Of a stretch of DNA of 64,000 nucleotides, positions 1 through 12,087 are shown one piece after another. The notes below the pieces were generated by a model. That model made no database searches. It was not told where the DNA came from and saw only the letters and a program-made list of their open reading frames with translations. The translations under genes were made by a program, and so were the position numbers. The DNA comes from Metallyticus violacea (Eukaryota; Arthropoda; Insecta; Mantodea; Metallyticidae). Location of the stretch: NCBI GenBank assembly GCA_030762175.1, contig CM060841.1:9949501-10013500 (forward strand), written 5' to 3'. Every line of letters begins with the position of its first letter. The first letter of the stretch is position 1.

Positions 1-240
1 TAAATGTTGCCTTTATATTCACCCTTGTCTGCGTACTAAAGAGCAAGTTAATATGCAATAATCACCGAGGACAAAAGTGATGCCCGCAACGAAATTAATC
101 GTTTGGAGTAAAATTTCGACGGTAGCTTTTATCATAGAATTTATCCTGTAGTCTCCATTTCGCTAAGTATTGATGAAAGTAGAAAAAGTTTATACACATT
201 ATGCATGCAGAAAAAATAATTTCCATGCTTTGACTTCGTT

Positions 241-425
241 CATTGTGATAGTGAACGGGAGGTTTGCGGTTCCAATCCCACCAGAATCGTCCTTCCTGAG
301 TCTTTTTCCAGGTTTTTTCTCAGTACTCATCAATGGCAAATGCCCGGGATTGAGTCTGGTACATTTCCTTTCCCCTCTTTCCCAATTTACCATTTAATTT
401 CTTGTCATCCACCGCCTATGTAAAC
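241..425 (+). mobile_element. Old SINE B relic
   Basis: The stretch aligns by eye with the body of SINE B found intact at 62718-63018. It carries the end of the tRNA-like head (GGTTCCAATCCCACCAGAAT, a decayed B box), the 'ccaggttttttctcagt' block, the 'ggcaaatgcc' block and the 'catccaccgcctatg' block, in the right order. The A box and the A-rich tail are not recognisable. It is a diverged, inactive insertion. The 75-aa open frame across it is a by-product. Confidence 0.6.
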
Positions 426-1318
426 ACTATACAAAAATCTATGGTAAAACGTAGAATATTTATGACACAATTTACAAAAGTGTTATATTTTGAAAACTTC
501 ACAAAAATAATTTAGAAATGTGTGTCATGTAATATTTTTTCTACGACAGTATAAAATTTACATTAAATAAATATTTCAAAATGAAGAGGTTATAGCTGAC
601 GGTTTCATGGTCGTCTAAACCGACCATAACAAAGCGGTTACGAAAAATTCACTGCTATCTGCAAGCAGTGAGTACGTAACTAGAGAATAGTTTACACTAA
701 ATTGTGAATATGAACTTTAAATTTGTTAGTTATTTGCGTTACGTAACATTTACGTCATGGAAGATCGAGGTGAATAATTTCTTATTAATGAAATTTGTAC
801 ATTAAAATGGCAATACTCTTTCAGTATGTAAACAGTGTGTGCAATGTAACTAATTAATGTCTTTAGATACAAGAGTTTTAAAGAATCGTCTTAGGCACTA
901 TCTAGTATTGGGTGAATTGCAACTTACGCATTGTCGTGGAATAAAACAATTTATTTACATCTCAGTCGAAAGGACTGCTTTACTTACGTTTCATAATTTT
1001 GCGATATCAAAGACAACAACTAATTATTTAATTTCTTTCATGTGCTAAATGAAATAAAATTAAAACATTTTCTAATTCAGAAATTATTGTAATGTTAACA
1101 ACGTTAACAACCGTTTCCAACAGATTTTCTATACAACTGTACAAACCAGAAAATTTAACATAAATCTACTGTGGATTGGTACTTAGGTAAACGTGTACTT
1201 GATGGAATTTCCATGGAGGTACAGAGGAGAACTTAAAGTGTTAAACTTACCTAGAATAACATGAGAATTGATAAAAGCAGTACGCCATCCACCCTACAAA
1301 AAATATGCATTTACTTTT
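426..1318. other. No gene recognised
   Basis: AT-rich unique-looking DNA. The longest open frame (857-1048, 63 codons) has no motif I recognise. A short direct repeat of 'gttaacaac' lies near 1096-1110. Confidence 0.5.
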
Positions 1319-1320
1319 AT

Positions 1321-1885
1321 AGCTGAAATACAACGAAGAAGGAGGACATTGCTATGTAGTGTACATACATCACAGTAGTACCAACATTAATAAATATACT
1401 GGAAACGGGAATATAAGGAATACCCTGCAAAATATTAATAATTGCATAAAATCTTAGGAATACTATCTAGAAATCGTAAATTTTGAATACGCGAAGATCG
1501 ATTACCACGCTCGATATTCTTACTAATGCCAACTGAGAAAAACAAAATAGATATTACAAACGCTGGTTGCTTTTCTTTTATTGTTATAATTATTTACAAC
1601 TTGTACCATACAGGATGCAAAAGTAGATAGGCTGGAATGGTTCATTACGTAGTTTTCTTCTTTTAGTATTTTGTGGTTTGATTCTTGGTTGTTACCTACG
1701 ATTAATCGATTCTTGCACATGGATTTGTGGAAAAACAGAGTTCGCGACACTGAAAAGACAAATGTATGTTCATGGTAAAATGAATACGGTAAAAAATTAC
1801 GAAAATTGTTCAGTGCTAAGCGGCTGTGATTGTTGAAATTAAATCTTTCGTTACATTTCATTGGTAGAAAATATAATGATGTCAT
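1321..1885. repeat. 565-bp tandem duplication, unit 1
   Basis: This is the first of two head-to-tail units of exactly 565 bp. Reading them side by side I find only three differences, all transitions (positions 1406, 1521 and 1731 against 1971, 2086 and 2296). The unit carries a minus-strand open frame of about 120 codons (1523-1885) present in both copies, with one F/S difference. It lacks any domain I recognise, and its hydrophobic, Phe/Asn/Lys-rich composition is that expected of AT-rich noncoding DNA. There are no terminal repeats and no A-tail, so nothing suggests a transposon. Confidence 0.93.
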
Positions 1886-2450
1886 AGCTGAAATACAACG
1901 AAGAAGGAGGACATTGCTATGTAGTGTACATACATCACAGTAGTACCAACATTAATAAATATACTGGAAATGGGAATATAAGGAATACCCTGCAAAATAT
2001 TAATAATTGCATAAAATCTTAGGAATACTATCTAGAAATCGTAAATTTTGAATACGCGAAGATCGATTACCACGCTCGATATTCTCACTAATGCCAACTG
2101 AGAAAAACAAAATAGATATTACAAACGCTGGTTGCTTTTCTTTTATTGTTATAATTATTTACAACTTGTACCATACAGGATGCAAAAGTAGATAGGCTGG
2201 AATGGTTCATTACGTAGTTTTCTTCTTTTAGTATTTTGTGGTTTGATTCTTGGTTGTTACCTACGATTAATCGATTCTTGCACATGGATTTGTGGGAAAA
2301 CAGAGTTCGCGACACTGAAAAGACAAATGTATGTTCATGGTAAAATGAATACGGTAAAAAATTACGAAAATTGTTCAGTGCTAAGCGGCTGTGATTGTTG
2401 AAATTAAATCTTTCGTTACATTTCATTGGTAGAAAATATAATGATGTCAT
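1886..2450. repeat. 565-bp tandem duplication, unit 2
   Basis: Second unit, directly abutting the first. The dinucleotide 'at' occurs before unit 1, at the junction and at the end of unit 2, the only microhomology visible at the boundaries. The near identity (3 differences in 565) points to a recent duplication, or to two alleles or reads joined by the assembly. Confidence 0.93.
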
Positions 2451-3640
2451 ATAAGTGAAATAGTTCACACTAAATTAATTTTCTAAATGTCACTGACATG
2501 AATACAAGCTTTGCGATAGCAGTTGTAGAAGTAAAAACAATGTAGATTTAGAAGCGCGCATACGAGGCGTAAGTAAACGCGAACTTTAAGAATATATTTG
2601 AAATAGCCTTAATAAATACCACTCTGTAAGTTAAGTTAATCACTTCATCAGCAATATTAGAACATCTACTGACATTACTTATAAGGAAATTTCATGGAAA
2701 AAATGCATATTAAAATAGCTAATCCCAGGAATTAACAAAATAGTAACAAGAAATAAATGGGTATGAAATACAGGTTCCGTACACCATGTATGGAATATCT
2801 TTAATATATATCCAAATATAACCTAGTGTCTCTACCGTTTTTTTGGTTTTGTTTTTGTTTTCTAAGTATTCCATAAAAATAAGTCTTTAATTTAAGGGGA
2901 ATATGAAAGGCCTATCCTTGTAGTGATAAAAATTTACCATCTTCAATTCGCATTTTCTCAAGGACTATTAAAGCCATTGAAATGAAAATTTTACAGCATA
3001 CAGATGCACATAATTGAAATTTTGTGATGCATTTTCACTACTCTACCTTGACTCTGAAGAAAATTATAAATTACTTTCAATTGTTTGCTTTTTTCATTTT
3101 TTTTTCAAAAAATTTATTTTTTCACATTTGTCCCAGATCTACCATAATAGATTCACATTATCACTATAATATGATAAGTGGTAAAATTTTCAAAGTGATA
3201 GAGATTCTTTAAAAATGGGACACTTATGCAAAAAATGTGGTTTTTCAATAATTGCAGCAAAAGCAAATTTTAACATAAAAACTAACTTTTTGAAGGCAAC
3301 ACCAGCTAAAAAAACTCCAACATTGAAAAAACAACAAAGGATGATGCCATGAGAACAAATGCTGCCAATTTATGAAATACAACTTTTTCTATCATTCAAG
3401 ACAAATCACGGTCTTCTAGAGCGAATAGTTCGTGAGATATAGAAGTTTAACTAAACAAGTGATCGCGAAAATAAAAAGCTTCTACAATGACATAGTTACA
3501 AAATTATTACAAATATTTATAACCAAGGAACATTAATGAAAATCATATGAAAATAAATCGAAAATTTCAAATTATTTTACCCCCCCCCTTCTCTTAATGA
3601 ATACATATGATACAATAGCACGTACAACATACGGCTAGCT
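2451..3640. other. No gene recognised
   Basis: AT-rich DNA with a C9 run near 3581-3590. The only open frame of note (3024-3212, 62 codons) is Phe/Ile/Leu-rich and has no start context or motif I would trust. Confidence 0.5.
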
Positions 3641-3740
3641 CTATATGGCTTTAACCAGAGGTCCATGTTTCAAATCTCATCAGGACCGCATTCCCTTATA
3701 GTATTTTTCATTTCTTTACTTGGGTTAATAGGATAATTCA
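3640..3740 (+). mobile_element. tRNA-headed SINE relic
   Basis: A decayed pol III B-box-like sequence (GTTTCAAATCTC) is followed by 'atcaggaccg', the same junction seen after the tRNA head of other SINEs here ('ccaggaccg'). Upstream 'tatggctttaaccagaggt' resembles a degraded tRNA D-arm and anticodon side. The body is too decayed to assign to a family. Confidence 0.35.
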
Positions 3741-4809
3741 GATTTTAAGCCTCTCTTCCTAATAAAGGAAACATGATAAAGGATTCAATTGGCTATTCAT
3801 CATGGCATTTTTTGTTTCACACAAGTTTAATATACTTTCGTTAAGGACATTGTTAATACATTGAAAGGGGCTTTAGATATTATGTATCTTAACATAATTA
3901 TTCAAAGAACCAGATATTTTCTATAGAAATTGGGCATTATGATATAGCTACATCGTTAAGAACCGTTAACACTAATGAGGGATTTCATAAGGCTTTCGTG
4001 CTTTCCAAATCAAACAAGTAATGCATTTTATAGAAGTGATTTTGTTCATTGCAATCCATGAAATGTGAACTAATTAAATGAGATAAAGATCTTGTAATAT
4101 TAGTATAAAAATATAATGTTTTAACAAATTTCATGGTGTGGCAAGAAATGTATTAGTACCGAATTACAAGTATAAATATTTTTCATATATGAGCATATGC
4201 CAAGTATAAAATTCTCTGTAAAATAAGAAGAAACCTGCAAGAATAACCCAGTCATGAGCATAAAAGTCATTCCCTGATGAGATACGTTGCAAAGGATTAA
4301 GAAAATGATAGTTCAGACGGTTACATCGTCATGCTATAGCCGAAGTTAAAGGAGGTTTCCCACCATTACAGTGATTTACCCGTCCCTATCAATTTATATC
4401 TACAAAAAGGAGGCGAACGTAGGCCGTTAGGCCGTAGCGAGCCGTAGTAAACCACTAGATCCACCCGTTTCTATGATTTACCCGAGGTTAGCGTTAAGAT
4501 TAGTGTGTGCGTATATTAATTGCTAACCCCAAAAGGACAACGCGCGGTAAAAGTGAATAATTCACTTTTGTCATGAGAAATTGCACCCAGAAAGTTAGGG
4601 AGGACAACTCATAGGTTACGTTGCGTTTAACAAAAAAAATAATACAGGCAACATTCATAAGCGACTGCGGAGCTCGGCTCTCCCCGCTGTCGTTCGGGAT
4701 TGGAGTTTCGGTTTACTGCATTGGTCTTCTCTCTCTGTCGATTGTGATCTGAATACTATAGATAAGTCGGTAGAGATGAATGAAATGAAATTAATAAACG
4801 ATGACGCAA
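3741..4809. other. No gene recognised
   Basis: Mostly AT-rich. A slightly GC-richer patch at 4385-4460 repeats the motif 'gccgtag/gccgtta' a few times, and 4655-4760 is again richer in GC. I see no coding or RNA-gene signal. Confidence 0.4.
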
Positions 4810-4985
4810 ATGAACTTGGGAGTTCTTGGCGCCTTAAAGTTTCTGGCATTTGCCTTCTCAGAGTAAAGAAAAACTCAGAAAATAACCTTACTCAGAGCGC
4901 TTATCGTGGCCGGGATTCAAACTCAGGGCCTTCGCTACCACGAGACCACGGAGTCGCTCGTGTAGTTGTTTTCGTATACTGCTTA
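4810..4985 (-). mobile_element. tRNA-derived SINE, minus strand
   Basis: Read on the minus strand there is a tRNA-like head with an A-box-like 'TGGTCTCGTGGTAGCG' and a B-box-like 'GAGTTTGAATCCCGG', followed by a body containing 'ggcaaatgcc'. That last block is shared with SINE B and other SINEs in the window. No A-rich tail survives, so the 3' boundary is approximate. Confidence 0.5.
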
Positions 4986-5510
4986 TATAAAATTAGTTTT
5001 CCAGAGAAAGCGTTAGCAAGCAAGTTCATCTACCTGTAGCTGTTTATGAAGACGTGCAGTCATTGAAAGATATGCTGGGAAATTTAGAAGTTTACATCGA
5101 GGTAGGCAAGAGACCTTCTTATCTTTCACACCCCCGAGCGGTGGCTTTTCCATGAACACTGGAGCTCCTTGAACATAACCTACAATTTCCCTCCAGCATC
5201 TCAGTAATAGATGAGGGGTCGTTCTCTAGAAATGGAATCATTATCCTCTCATAATACCGACCGGTACTTAGCCGGGCAGAGCATACGCAGAGGACACTCA
5301 ACAAACTGTGAGTGTTTGGACGGGCATAATTGGCGATTATTTATCAGCACCCAGGGGCGAGCTTTTCCACTTAAGCATTCAAGGTAAGCCTTTAATTGTA
5401 TAAATAATAAGAAAAGTCGATAAAAAGGAGGCTTTAAAATTGCTAATCTCGATAAATTAAATCTCAGGAAGGAAAAATCACCCTTACTTAAAAAAAAGTC
5501 ACGAACTATA
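4986..5510. other. No gene recognised
   Basis: Mixed-composition DNA. The two short open frames overlapping the SINE edges have no motif. I see no repeat shared with other parts of the window. Confidence 0.4.
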
Positions 5511-5514
5511 TTGA

Positions 5515-5650
5515 ACTAGTGGTAGCATTCGCGAATACTCACTCCGAGTTCCTTCATTCAAATCCCGATGAGGTCAAGCTGTCTGGGTAAAGGTTTTTTT
5601 CGGGGTTGTTTCCTTACCTTGAGAATGTGAACACCATATAGCTTTAGTAT
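5515..5650 (+). mobile_element. SINE C copy
   Basis: The tRNA-like head has an A-box-like 'AGTGGTAGCATTCGCG' and a clear B-box 'CATTCAAATCCCGATGAGG', followed by the family C body start 'ggtttttttcggggttgtttcc'. The last block corresponds to 'ggtttttcgtggtttt' in the copy at 9840-10045. The 3' part fades into unique DNA. Confidence 0.5.
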
Positions 5651-7715
5651 TTAGTTCACAATGTACTACAGATAAGAAGACTAATGCAGTCAAAGGGACA
5701 ATAAATAAAACATTTAAAATAGTTTTAATGCATTTTCGTATACATTTTAAGTTTTAATGGCGAGAAATTCTAACTTACGTATTTCTGACAATGTTGTGCC
5801 TGGGAATGAGATTATTTTAATTTGATTAAAGCAAAATCATCCACTTTAATTTCTAAGATTATTAAAGATAGAAGCAGGAAAGGGCATTATATATAGCTCA
5901 AAGTTTATTGCAGTTTGTTCAACAGCTCTTATTAAGTCAGTTATTTCAATATAAAGATTCTTTGTTATATTTTCAGGATCTTATACTGATCGCTGATGAT
6001 AATTTAGTTTTATTATCTTCAAAGTAATAAGCTAAAGGCCGAATTATCTCAAATGGGACAAAATCATTTTTACAGCGATGCATAGTATTAGAAACGCCTA
6101 TCCAAACTCTCCTTTTTATATAAATTTCTTTCTCCGCATAAAATCTTTCATATGTATCAGAAACCCCTGCAATACCGAGTGGAGGTGGTTCAGAAAATGA
6201 GGCTTAGAAGTGACCTTTTTACTACCCATAAATTCACATAGATTAATATATAGGTCCAATTTTGACTGCATATATTTTAGTTCACTGCTATTTAAATACA
6301 TGTATGAAAAAAGGTTTACCTCTGTTTCAAGTTTTTCTTATTTTATTTTGCAATTTAATGTTTGTATAATTATTTATTTTCAAAATTCTAGTAAAATATA
6401 ATGATTAGGAATCTACTGAAAATCAAACAAAAATATTCTATAAATACTGAAGTAATACAGTAAAACAAGGAATCTAATAATGAAGCTTACGTGCTTTGGG
6501 ACACATTCGTTTTTGCAGTCGAACAATAAAAGCCATTAAGATTTGATCCTTTCTTCTCGGTTGTAACTTTCTCAAAGTTGTAACGACGAAACATTTGGGT
6601 TAAAGTTTGTCCCAGCTCTTCCAAGAAACACGAGTACTTCTGTAGCCTTTCACCTCCAAATGTCTCCCATTCAAAAAAAGAAAAGAAAAAAAAACCCCCT
6701 TGGCTGCAATATTAAATGTATGTGGCATAAGGAAGGTGCGTGATGGGACTTTACAACTTTGTTGGGATGAAAAGAATAGCATCCCCCCCGCACCGCTATA
6801 ACTGCTCCTTAAAACTCTAATAGATCCCATCGACGTATGCCTTTGGAAACCAGTGGATGAATGTTTTGGAATCAGTAACAGATGGAGCCGAAGAAAAAAG
6901 AAAGAAAAAGAGATGAGCTCTCTCTATATATTTTTATGACTTTACCAGAAATGCCATTTACTTTTATACGCCATTTTCTTAGATGATAACGACAACAAAG
7001 GTTTTTTATTAAGGAAGTTGAAACTAGCTATCAACCGTAAGGCCAATTTTCCATTTTTGCATACAACTTTTCCAAAAAGCGCCTGCACCATTTCAATGAC
7101 ATTTTAAAATTTATTCAGCTTAATCTTTAGTCGCTGAAGTATTAATAGCTGCCAAAAATAAAACATTTTGAAAAGTTTAATTGAACGTGTTATATTTATT
7201 TATTATGATCAAGGCACCGTGACTTTCTAACATAGGACGGAGATGATTTGGCTGAATGAGTTCAGGAGAGTTTATGATCTAAAAGTTTAGGCATTCCTCA
7301 TTCAAGAAAGTAACTCAATTGAATATGAACCTCGGAGGCACGTCGGAAGTGCAAACACTGCCGCTAGACTAGCGTCGTATTTATTTTTCTAGACGGTATT
7401 TTAGTATTTATTAATAAATTAGACGACGGCGTAATTTCATCTTCTGCTTTCCATTTTCAAATACGGTCATCGCCGTTCGTCGATTGTTTCAACATTTGAA
7501 GGTCGTTTACCTTTTACTACCAGAGTATACCAAGTAGGGACGTCTTAGGCTTTTCGCAAGATCGAATCTGAGTGCACATGTCACGAAAATTTACTGATGC
7601 CATCTGTATTCTGCTTTCAGATGGCAGGGATGGCTTAATTCAATATAAAGGGGAAAATTTGCTATTTTTTAAATAAATTAAACAGATATCAGGCGTGAGT
7701 ATGCCATCAAAATTC
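5651..7715. other. No gene recognised
   Basis: About 2 kb of AT-rich DNA. It contains an A-rich/C-run stretch at 6670-6705 and a CCCCCCC run near 6783-6789. Short open frames (61-76 codons) occur on both strands without recognisable motifs. Confidence 0.5.

Positions 7716-7774
<59 letters not shown>
7716..7774. repeat. (ATT)n microsatellite
   Basis: About 19 uninterrupted ATT units. A shorter run of the same triplet lies at 8051-8071. Confidence 0.95.
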
Positions 7775-8859
7775 GGGAACGTAAGCATTCCGAAATATTT
7801 ACCATAGATACTAGAGCTTAAGTTACCGGGTTGGCGGCGGTTGGCACTACCTGCTCTTGTGAATTAAAAGATGCGATGATTTTCTGGTTCCACACTCGCA
7901 CAGTTTACGACAATATTACAAAGTTTAATGTTGAATTGAATTCCTGTGAATAATTCACACCTTAGATATTTTTTACTACTGGAAAGTCTAAAAATCAGTG
8001 AAGTATTAATCCCGCCGATAATAATTAATACTGATATGAAAACAAATAACTATTATTATTATTATTATTATTTCAAATTATATTATGTTGTTTTTAATTG
8101 GTGAAATACTGCCAAAAGAAAGGCAGATTAATTAACAAATCGGGGTGGTATTTGTGCAAAGAAATTTGCTCTTAGACAATATTTAATTTATACAGTAATT
8201 CTAAAGAATATCACTCGTCTCTTTACGATATTCTGTCGAGCAATGGGGTATCATACGATAACCGGCTGTAAGGAGCAGAACCCATAATATACCTTTTCAG
8301 AGATCTGTCATCTACGGTAATCATAGAATCAAGCAAGCTACGCTTTCTGGACTCCTAGTCTATTTTATTTTATACCAGAAGCGTTATAATTAATAAACGT
8401 TCTTACATGTACTTTCTCCGCTAAAAATAGAGTAGGAATTTATGAGAAAAATAAATAATAGTAATGCTTAAAATGCTTGACCGTTATTAAGAAAGCACCA
8501 GCAAACAATTAAAGCGAAAACCGGATTAAAAAAAAAAAACCGATTTACCCACTTAATAAATGTGGCGTTCTACATAATTTTCCTTTATTTCAATATTAAA
8601 TATAGAATTTTCATTGCAGTTAAGGTTTTATTTAACCAATTCATAGCTTCCGTTAATTGTTCTATACAATTTAACTATACCTAGTGATAAAGAGTCATCT
8701 AATGGGTTCATTGAGAACTGCAGTCAACTCGGAGCTGGATTTTCAACGGTGCCGACACAAGCTGTCCCTACTGTATATCGTGACACTGTTGTCATAATTA
8801 TTCGTATCATTTGTCAATTGTTTCAACAATGAAGACATTTTGTTAAACAGAGTTAATAC
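7775..8859. other. No gene recognised; short (ATT)n at 8051-8071
   Basis: AT-rich DNA holding one secondary (ATT)7 tract and an A-run at 8529-8538. No coding, tRNA-like or repeat signal otherwise. Confidence 0.45.
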
Positions 8860-9100
8860 TTTTTTAATGGTGTTTAACGCTCGTTTTACTACTGAGGCAC
8901 TACAGGCGGTGGACACTGATGATACATGAGATGAAATTGTAAACTGGAAAAGGGTTTTTTTAAGGAAAGAAGCATTCCAGGCCTAAATTTAGGGCACCTC
9001 CCGGAAAACCTGGAAAAACTCTCAGTCAGGGAGGCCGGTCTTGGTGGGAATCGAATGCCAGACCTTCCGCTCACGAGTACGCGTCTTAACGACCTCTGCC
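8860..9100 (-). mobile_element. SINE B copy, minus strand
   Basis: Read on the minus strand it begins with the tRNA-like head (GGCAGAGGTCGTTAAGACG, A-box region, and GGCATTCGATTCCC, B-box region). It then has 'ctgagagtttttccaggttttcc', the 'aggcctggaatgcttctttcc' block and the '3-prime' block ending 'gtgcctcagtagtaaaacg'. The plus-strand left edge is the residual T-run, that is, the A-tail. A short internal deletion removed part of the 'ggcaaatgcc' region. Confidence 0.85.
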
Positions 9101-9839
9101 TTAATTGTATTCCAGTTATGCTAGCTTAAATTTTCTACATGTTAGCCAGTACACAATTCTAAAGGATTGAAACCCAATTTCTGTAAAAATGAGAGACAAA
9201 CATTGTGAAATTAAAGTATAAACATAAAGTTTTGTTTTTATACACTTTACTTGACGTAAAATTATTTCACTAATTGTTGTCCTATTAATAAATTCGTGCT
9301 ACAATGCTAACATTTGCATCTCTTTCAGAGAGCTGTCATCCATTATTAGAGATGGGTCTACGCAAGCGTAAATGAAATGCTTAATAAAGCATAGGGCTTT
9401 CAAAATATGCAAACAATTTTAGCCATCTATAATGATTTTTGAGTTTCGTCACTCTAGTAACCTGGAAGTAATATTGTAGCTGCAGGCAGAGTGCGTAAGT
9501 GTAGCTTTTGTGATTATGTAAATAACGTACAATGATATTACAATATATATTACTTTCAAAATATAATTTTAACTAAAAATTTTTCAACATTATCAAGGGA
9601 ACAAACATTTTTTTAAATATTTTAATATTTCCACTTTAATTAACATTTTTATAATGTTTTTTAATATTTCCATTTTTAAAAAACTGTGTAAGCTTATTCT
9701 GAAATGTTCCATTTTATAACGTTTAATTTTGTAATTAAAGTCAGCTAACAAATTAAACAAATGCCTTCCTTCTTCAACAGTTTAACGCTCCTCTCGTATA
9801 CAAGACACAAGCTGGAACCGTCACTGGTTCCAATGTAAG
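9101..9839. other. No gene recognised
   Basis: Very AT-rich DNA, with runs of 'aatatttt' at 9600-9680. No open frame above 60 codons and no repeat shared elsewhere in the window. Confidence 0.5.
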
Positions 9840-10045
9840 AGTCACCTGGAAGACATCATAAACACATATACGTACGGATGTGAAATGAAGATGACATGAG
9901 AGAAATACTAGTGTGGTATTCACCCTTTGTGAAAATGATAAGTAAAACCACGAAAAACCTCAATCTGATTAGTTGGAAGCCGAATTTGAACCAGTGATCT
10001 CGCGAGTTCCAAGCGTTATTGCCAATCTAATCCGCTCTGTTATAC
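9840..10045 (-). mobile_element. SINE C copy, minus strand
   Basis: On the minus strand a tRNA-like head ('GGATTAGATTGGCAATAACG' A-box side and 'CACTGGTTCAAATTCGG' B box) is followed by 'attgaggtttttcgtggttttactta', the hallmark block of this family. The 3' part ends near a 'catcttcatttcacatcc' stretch. It sits immediately before a plus-strand SINE A copy (10061). Confidence 0.6.
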
Positions 10046-10060
10046 ATACACGAGTTTTAA

Positions 10061-10377
10061 GTCGGTCCTGGTGGTGTAGTGGTAACCATACTTTCCTTCT
10101 AAAACCAAGATCGCAGGTTCAAACCCGGCCAGGATCGATGGATTTTTTCGGGCGTAAAAATCCTAAATATGGCTTCCTTCGGAAGGGAAGTAAAACCGCG
10201 GATCCCATGTCGTACATTTACGGTACGAAAAAGAACCTTAAGCCTGAAAGAAGAGGCCTCTGAGCAAAATTTGTCGGTCGTTTCACGCCCTGAATTGAAT
10301 GGGACGCTGATGACCTGAGTTGTTAAAGAGCGTCCGTAAATAAACCCCCGTCCAAAAAAATAAATAAATAAATAAAC
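10061..10377 (+). mobile_element. SINE A copy
   Basis: A full-length family A copy. The tRNA-like head starts GTCGGTCCTGGTGGTGTAGT and has a B box 'GCAGGTTCAAACCCGGCC'. The unique body follows, with 'cgggcgtaaaaatcctaa', 'ccttcggaagggaagtaaa', 'tcgtacatttacggtacg' and 'gtcggtcgtttcacgccctg'. It ends 'gttaaagagcgtccgtaaat' plus a short C-run interruption and an (AAAT)n tail. Compared with the copy at 38560 it shows scattered C-to-T/G-to-A changes, as expected of an older insertion. I could not find a convincing target-site duplication. Confidence 0.9.
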
Positions 10378-12087
10378 TACTAAAGTCTAAGTGCCACAGA
10401 ATTGTACCTTTCTATAAGACAGCAGATGAACAGAACAGCCATGATATTTAGAGTATTTGTAAATTGCTTTTAATGTAAAAGACCTTGCCCTTACAAGGAC
10501 GTCAACCAATGGTAATTAAAGTAGAATACCTTCGCTATAGGTAAGGGAATCTTTGAAAAAAGTGCAAGAAACCCCTTGAGACCACAATTCCCAGTTATTT
10601 TAGCCACTAGCCTCAAAGTATAATGACGCTACAACAGCAAGACGATAGGAATCCTTTGAAATGAACCCCATAATGGAATGCTTTGTTCGTCAACCAATAA
10701 AGGAACTCGTTTAAAACTTTAATATAAATAACTCTACATACGTCAGAATTACGTGTTTTAGGACGCTGTATGAAACTAATGTAACGGATATGAATTTTTT
10801 GAAGTTTGCAGGACCCTCTTGGGTGAATTTTTCTGAACTTTTTCTGCGACTCCTCTGCAATCAAATTTTTATATTAATGGGTTTCTTCGTCATAGAGCTT
10901 CTGTAGCGAAAATGTGCGATGGCGCTGCTCTAAAACATCATAATCGACGGTCCTCAAAATAACAAATATTGAAATCACGTTTTTATTGGTTATTCCTCGC
11001 CTTCCAACGGAAACCCAACACGCAGCAAGCGAGTATGAACCAAACAGAAACATAAGAATTACCCACATTTGGTATGCCAAAGGGCAGCATTAAATGACAC
11101 CTTTGGCCATATAGATGCTAATAAAATAAATGAAAAGTAAAAATATTGCATTCATTTGATATATGAGATAAAAATATATACTATTTGAAACAGCAGAGAA
11201 CGTGGATAGGGAATTTCTCTGTCATCCTGGTGTAATAATTGCAAACATACATGGTTTAGTGAGCCTAAGGGGAAATGTTCCACAGTCCCAGCGCATGTGC
11301 GTTGATAAACTCTGGGGCCACCACTGCTGCTTTGGGGATGCACAAACTGTGATGATCTAGGTCATAATTAGAGTTCATGTTTCTCTTTACCTCTAGAATG
11401 AGTGAGAACGGAATATTGCTGCTGCAGTGATTCCCAGATGTTGTAAGGGAGGGCGAGGTGCAGAATTTCGATAACGTAACACGTCTCAAAACAACAGTTA
11501 AAACAACCGTTATGTGTTAGAAAAAGGTTACTATTTTTCCACACGAAATTGAACCTTGTTGTACGCAGTTTACTTAATGGAACGTAACATCTGAAAAGCA
11601 ATTTGAAGGACAGTGAACAAAATGTTGACACAGAATGTACTTTTACCACTTTTTGCATTTAGACCTGAAAATTTAATGCCCCGCATGTGACAATGTAATA
11701 GACGGAAACTTTCTCCTGTGCATCTCAATTAACCTCTGTAACGAATGTAACAAATTTCGCTACTAAAATTTACTGGAGTATCAACCACAAATAACAAACG
11801 CCATGTGCACATATTCTTGGGGGATATTTTGTCCTTTGCTGCTGTGGTCTTTCCACAGCGATAAAGTTTAATTAAATAATAAAATGCTAATGTTATCTGG
11901 TTTAATTGTTACCTTTCAACTGCAATGAATGTAACGTAACGAATGTGAATATTCGAGACATAAAGAGTTGATTAATAAATTGAATATGTATATTGCTTTC
12001 CTCTAGGAATCCAAAGTGTTGCTGAATTAATAACAATAACAACTTGACAAAAATCAGCTGATAGAGAGCCAAATCACTTTTCTGACA
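10378..12087. other. No gene recognised
   Basis: 1.7 kb of moderately AT-rich DNA. Overlapping minus-strand open frames of 63-96 codons (10613-11658) do not form a coherent protein and contain no motif I recognise. Confidence 0.45.

Noticed and set aside
1523..2468. Duplicated 120-126-codon minus-strand frame as a duplicated gene
   Set aside because: It is conserved between the units only because the DNA is 99.5% identical. One of three changes is amino-acid altering, composition is noncoding-like, and no motif is present.
10061..10135. The SINE A head as a functional tRNA gene
   Set aside because: A and B boxes are present, but the acceptor and anticodon stems do not pair properly, and the sequence runs on into a roughly 230-bp repeated body. 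It is a tRNA-derived SINE head.
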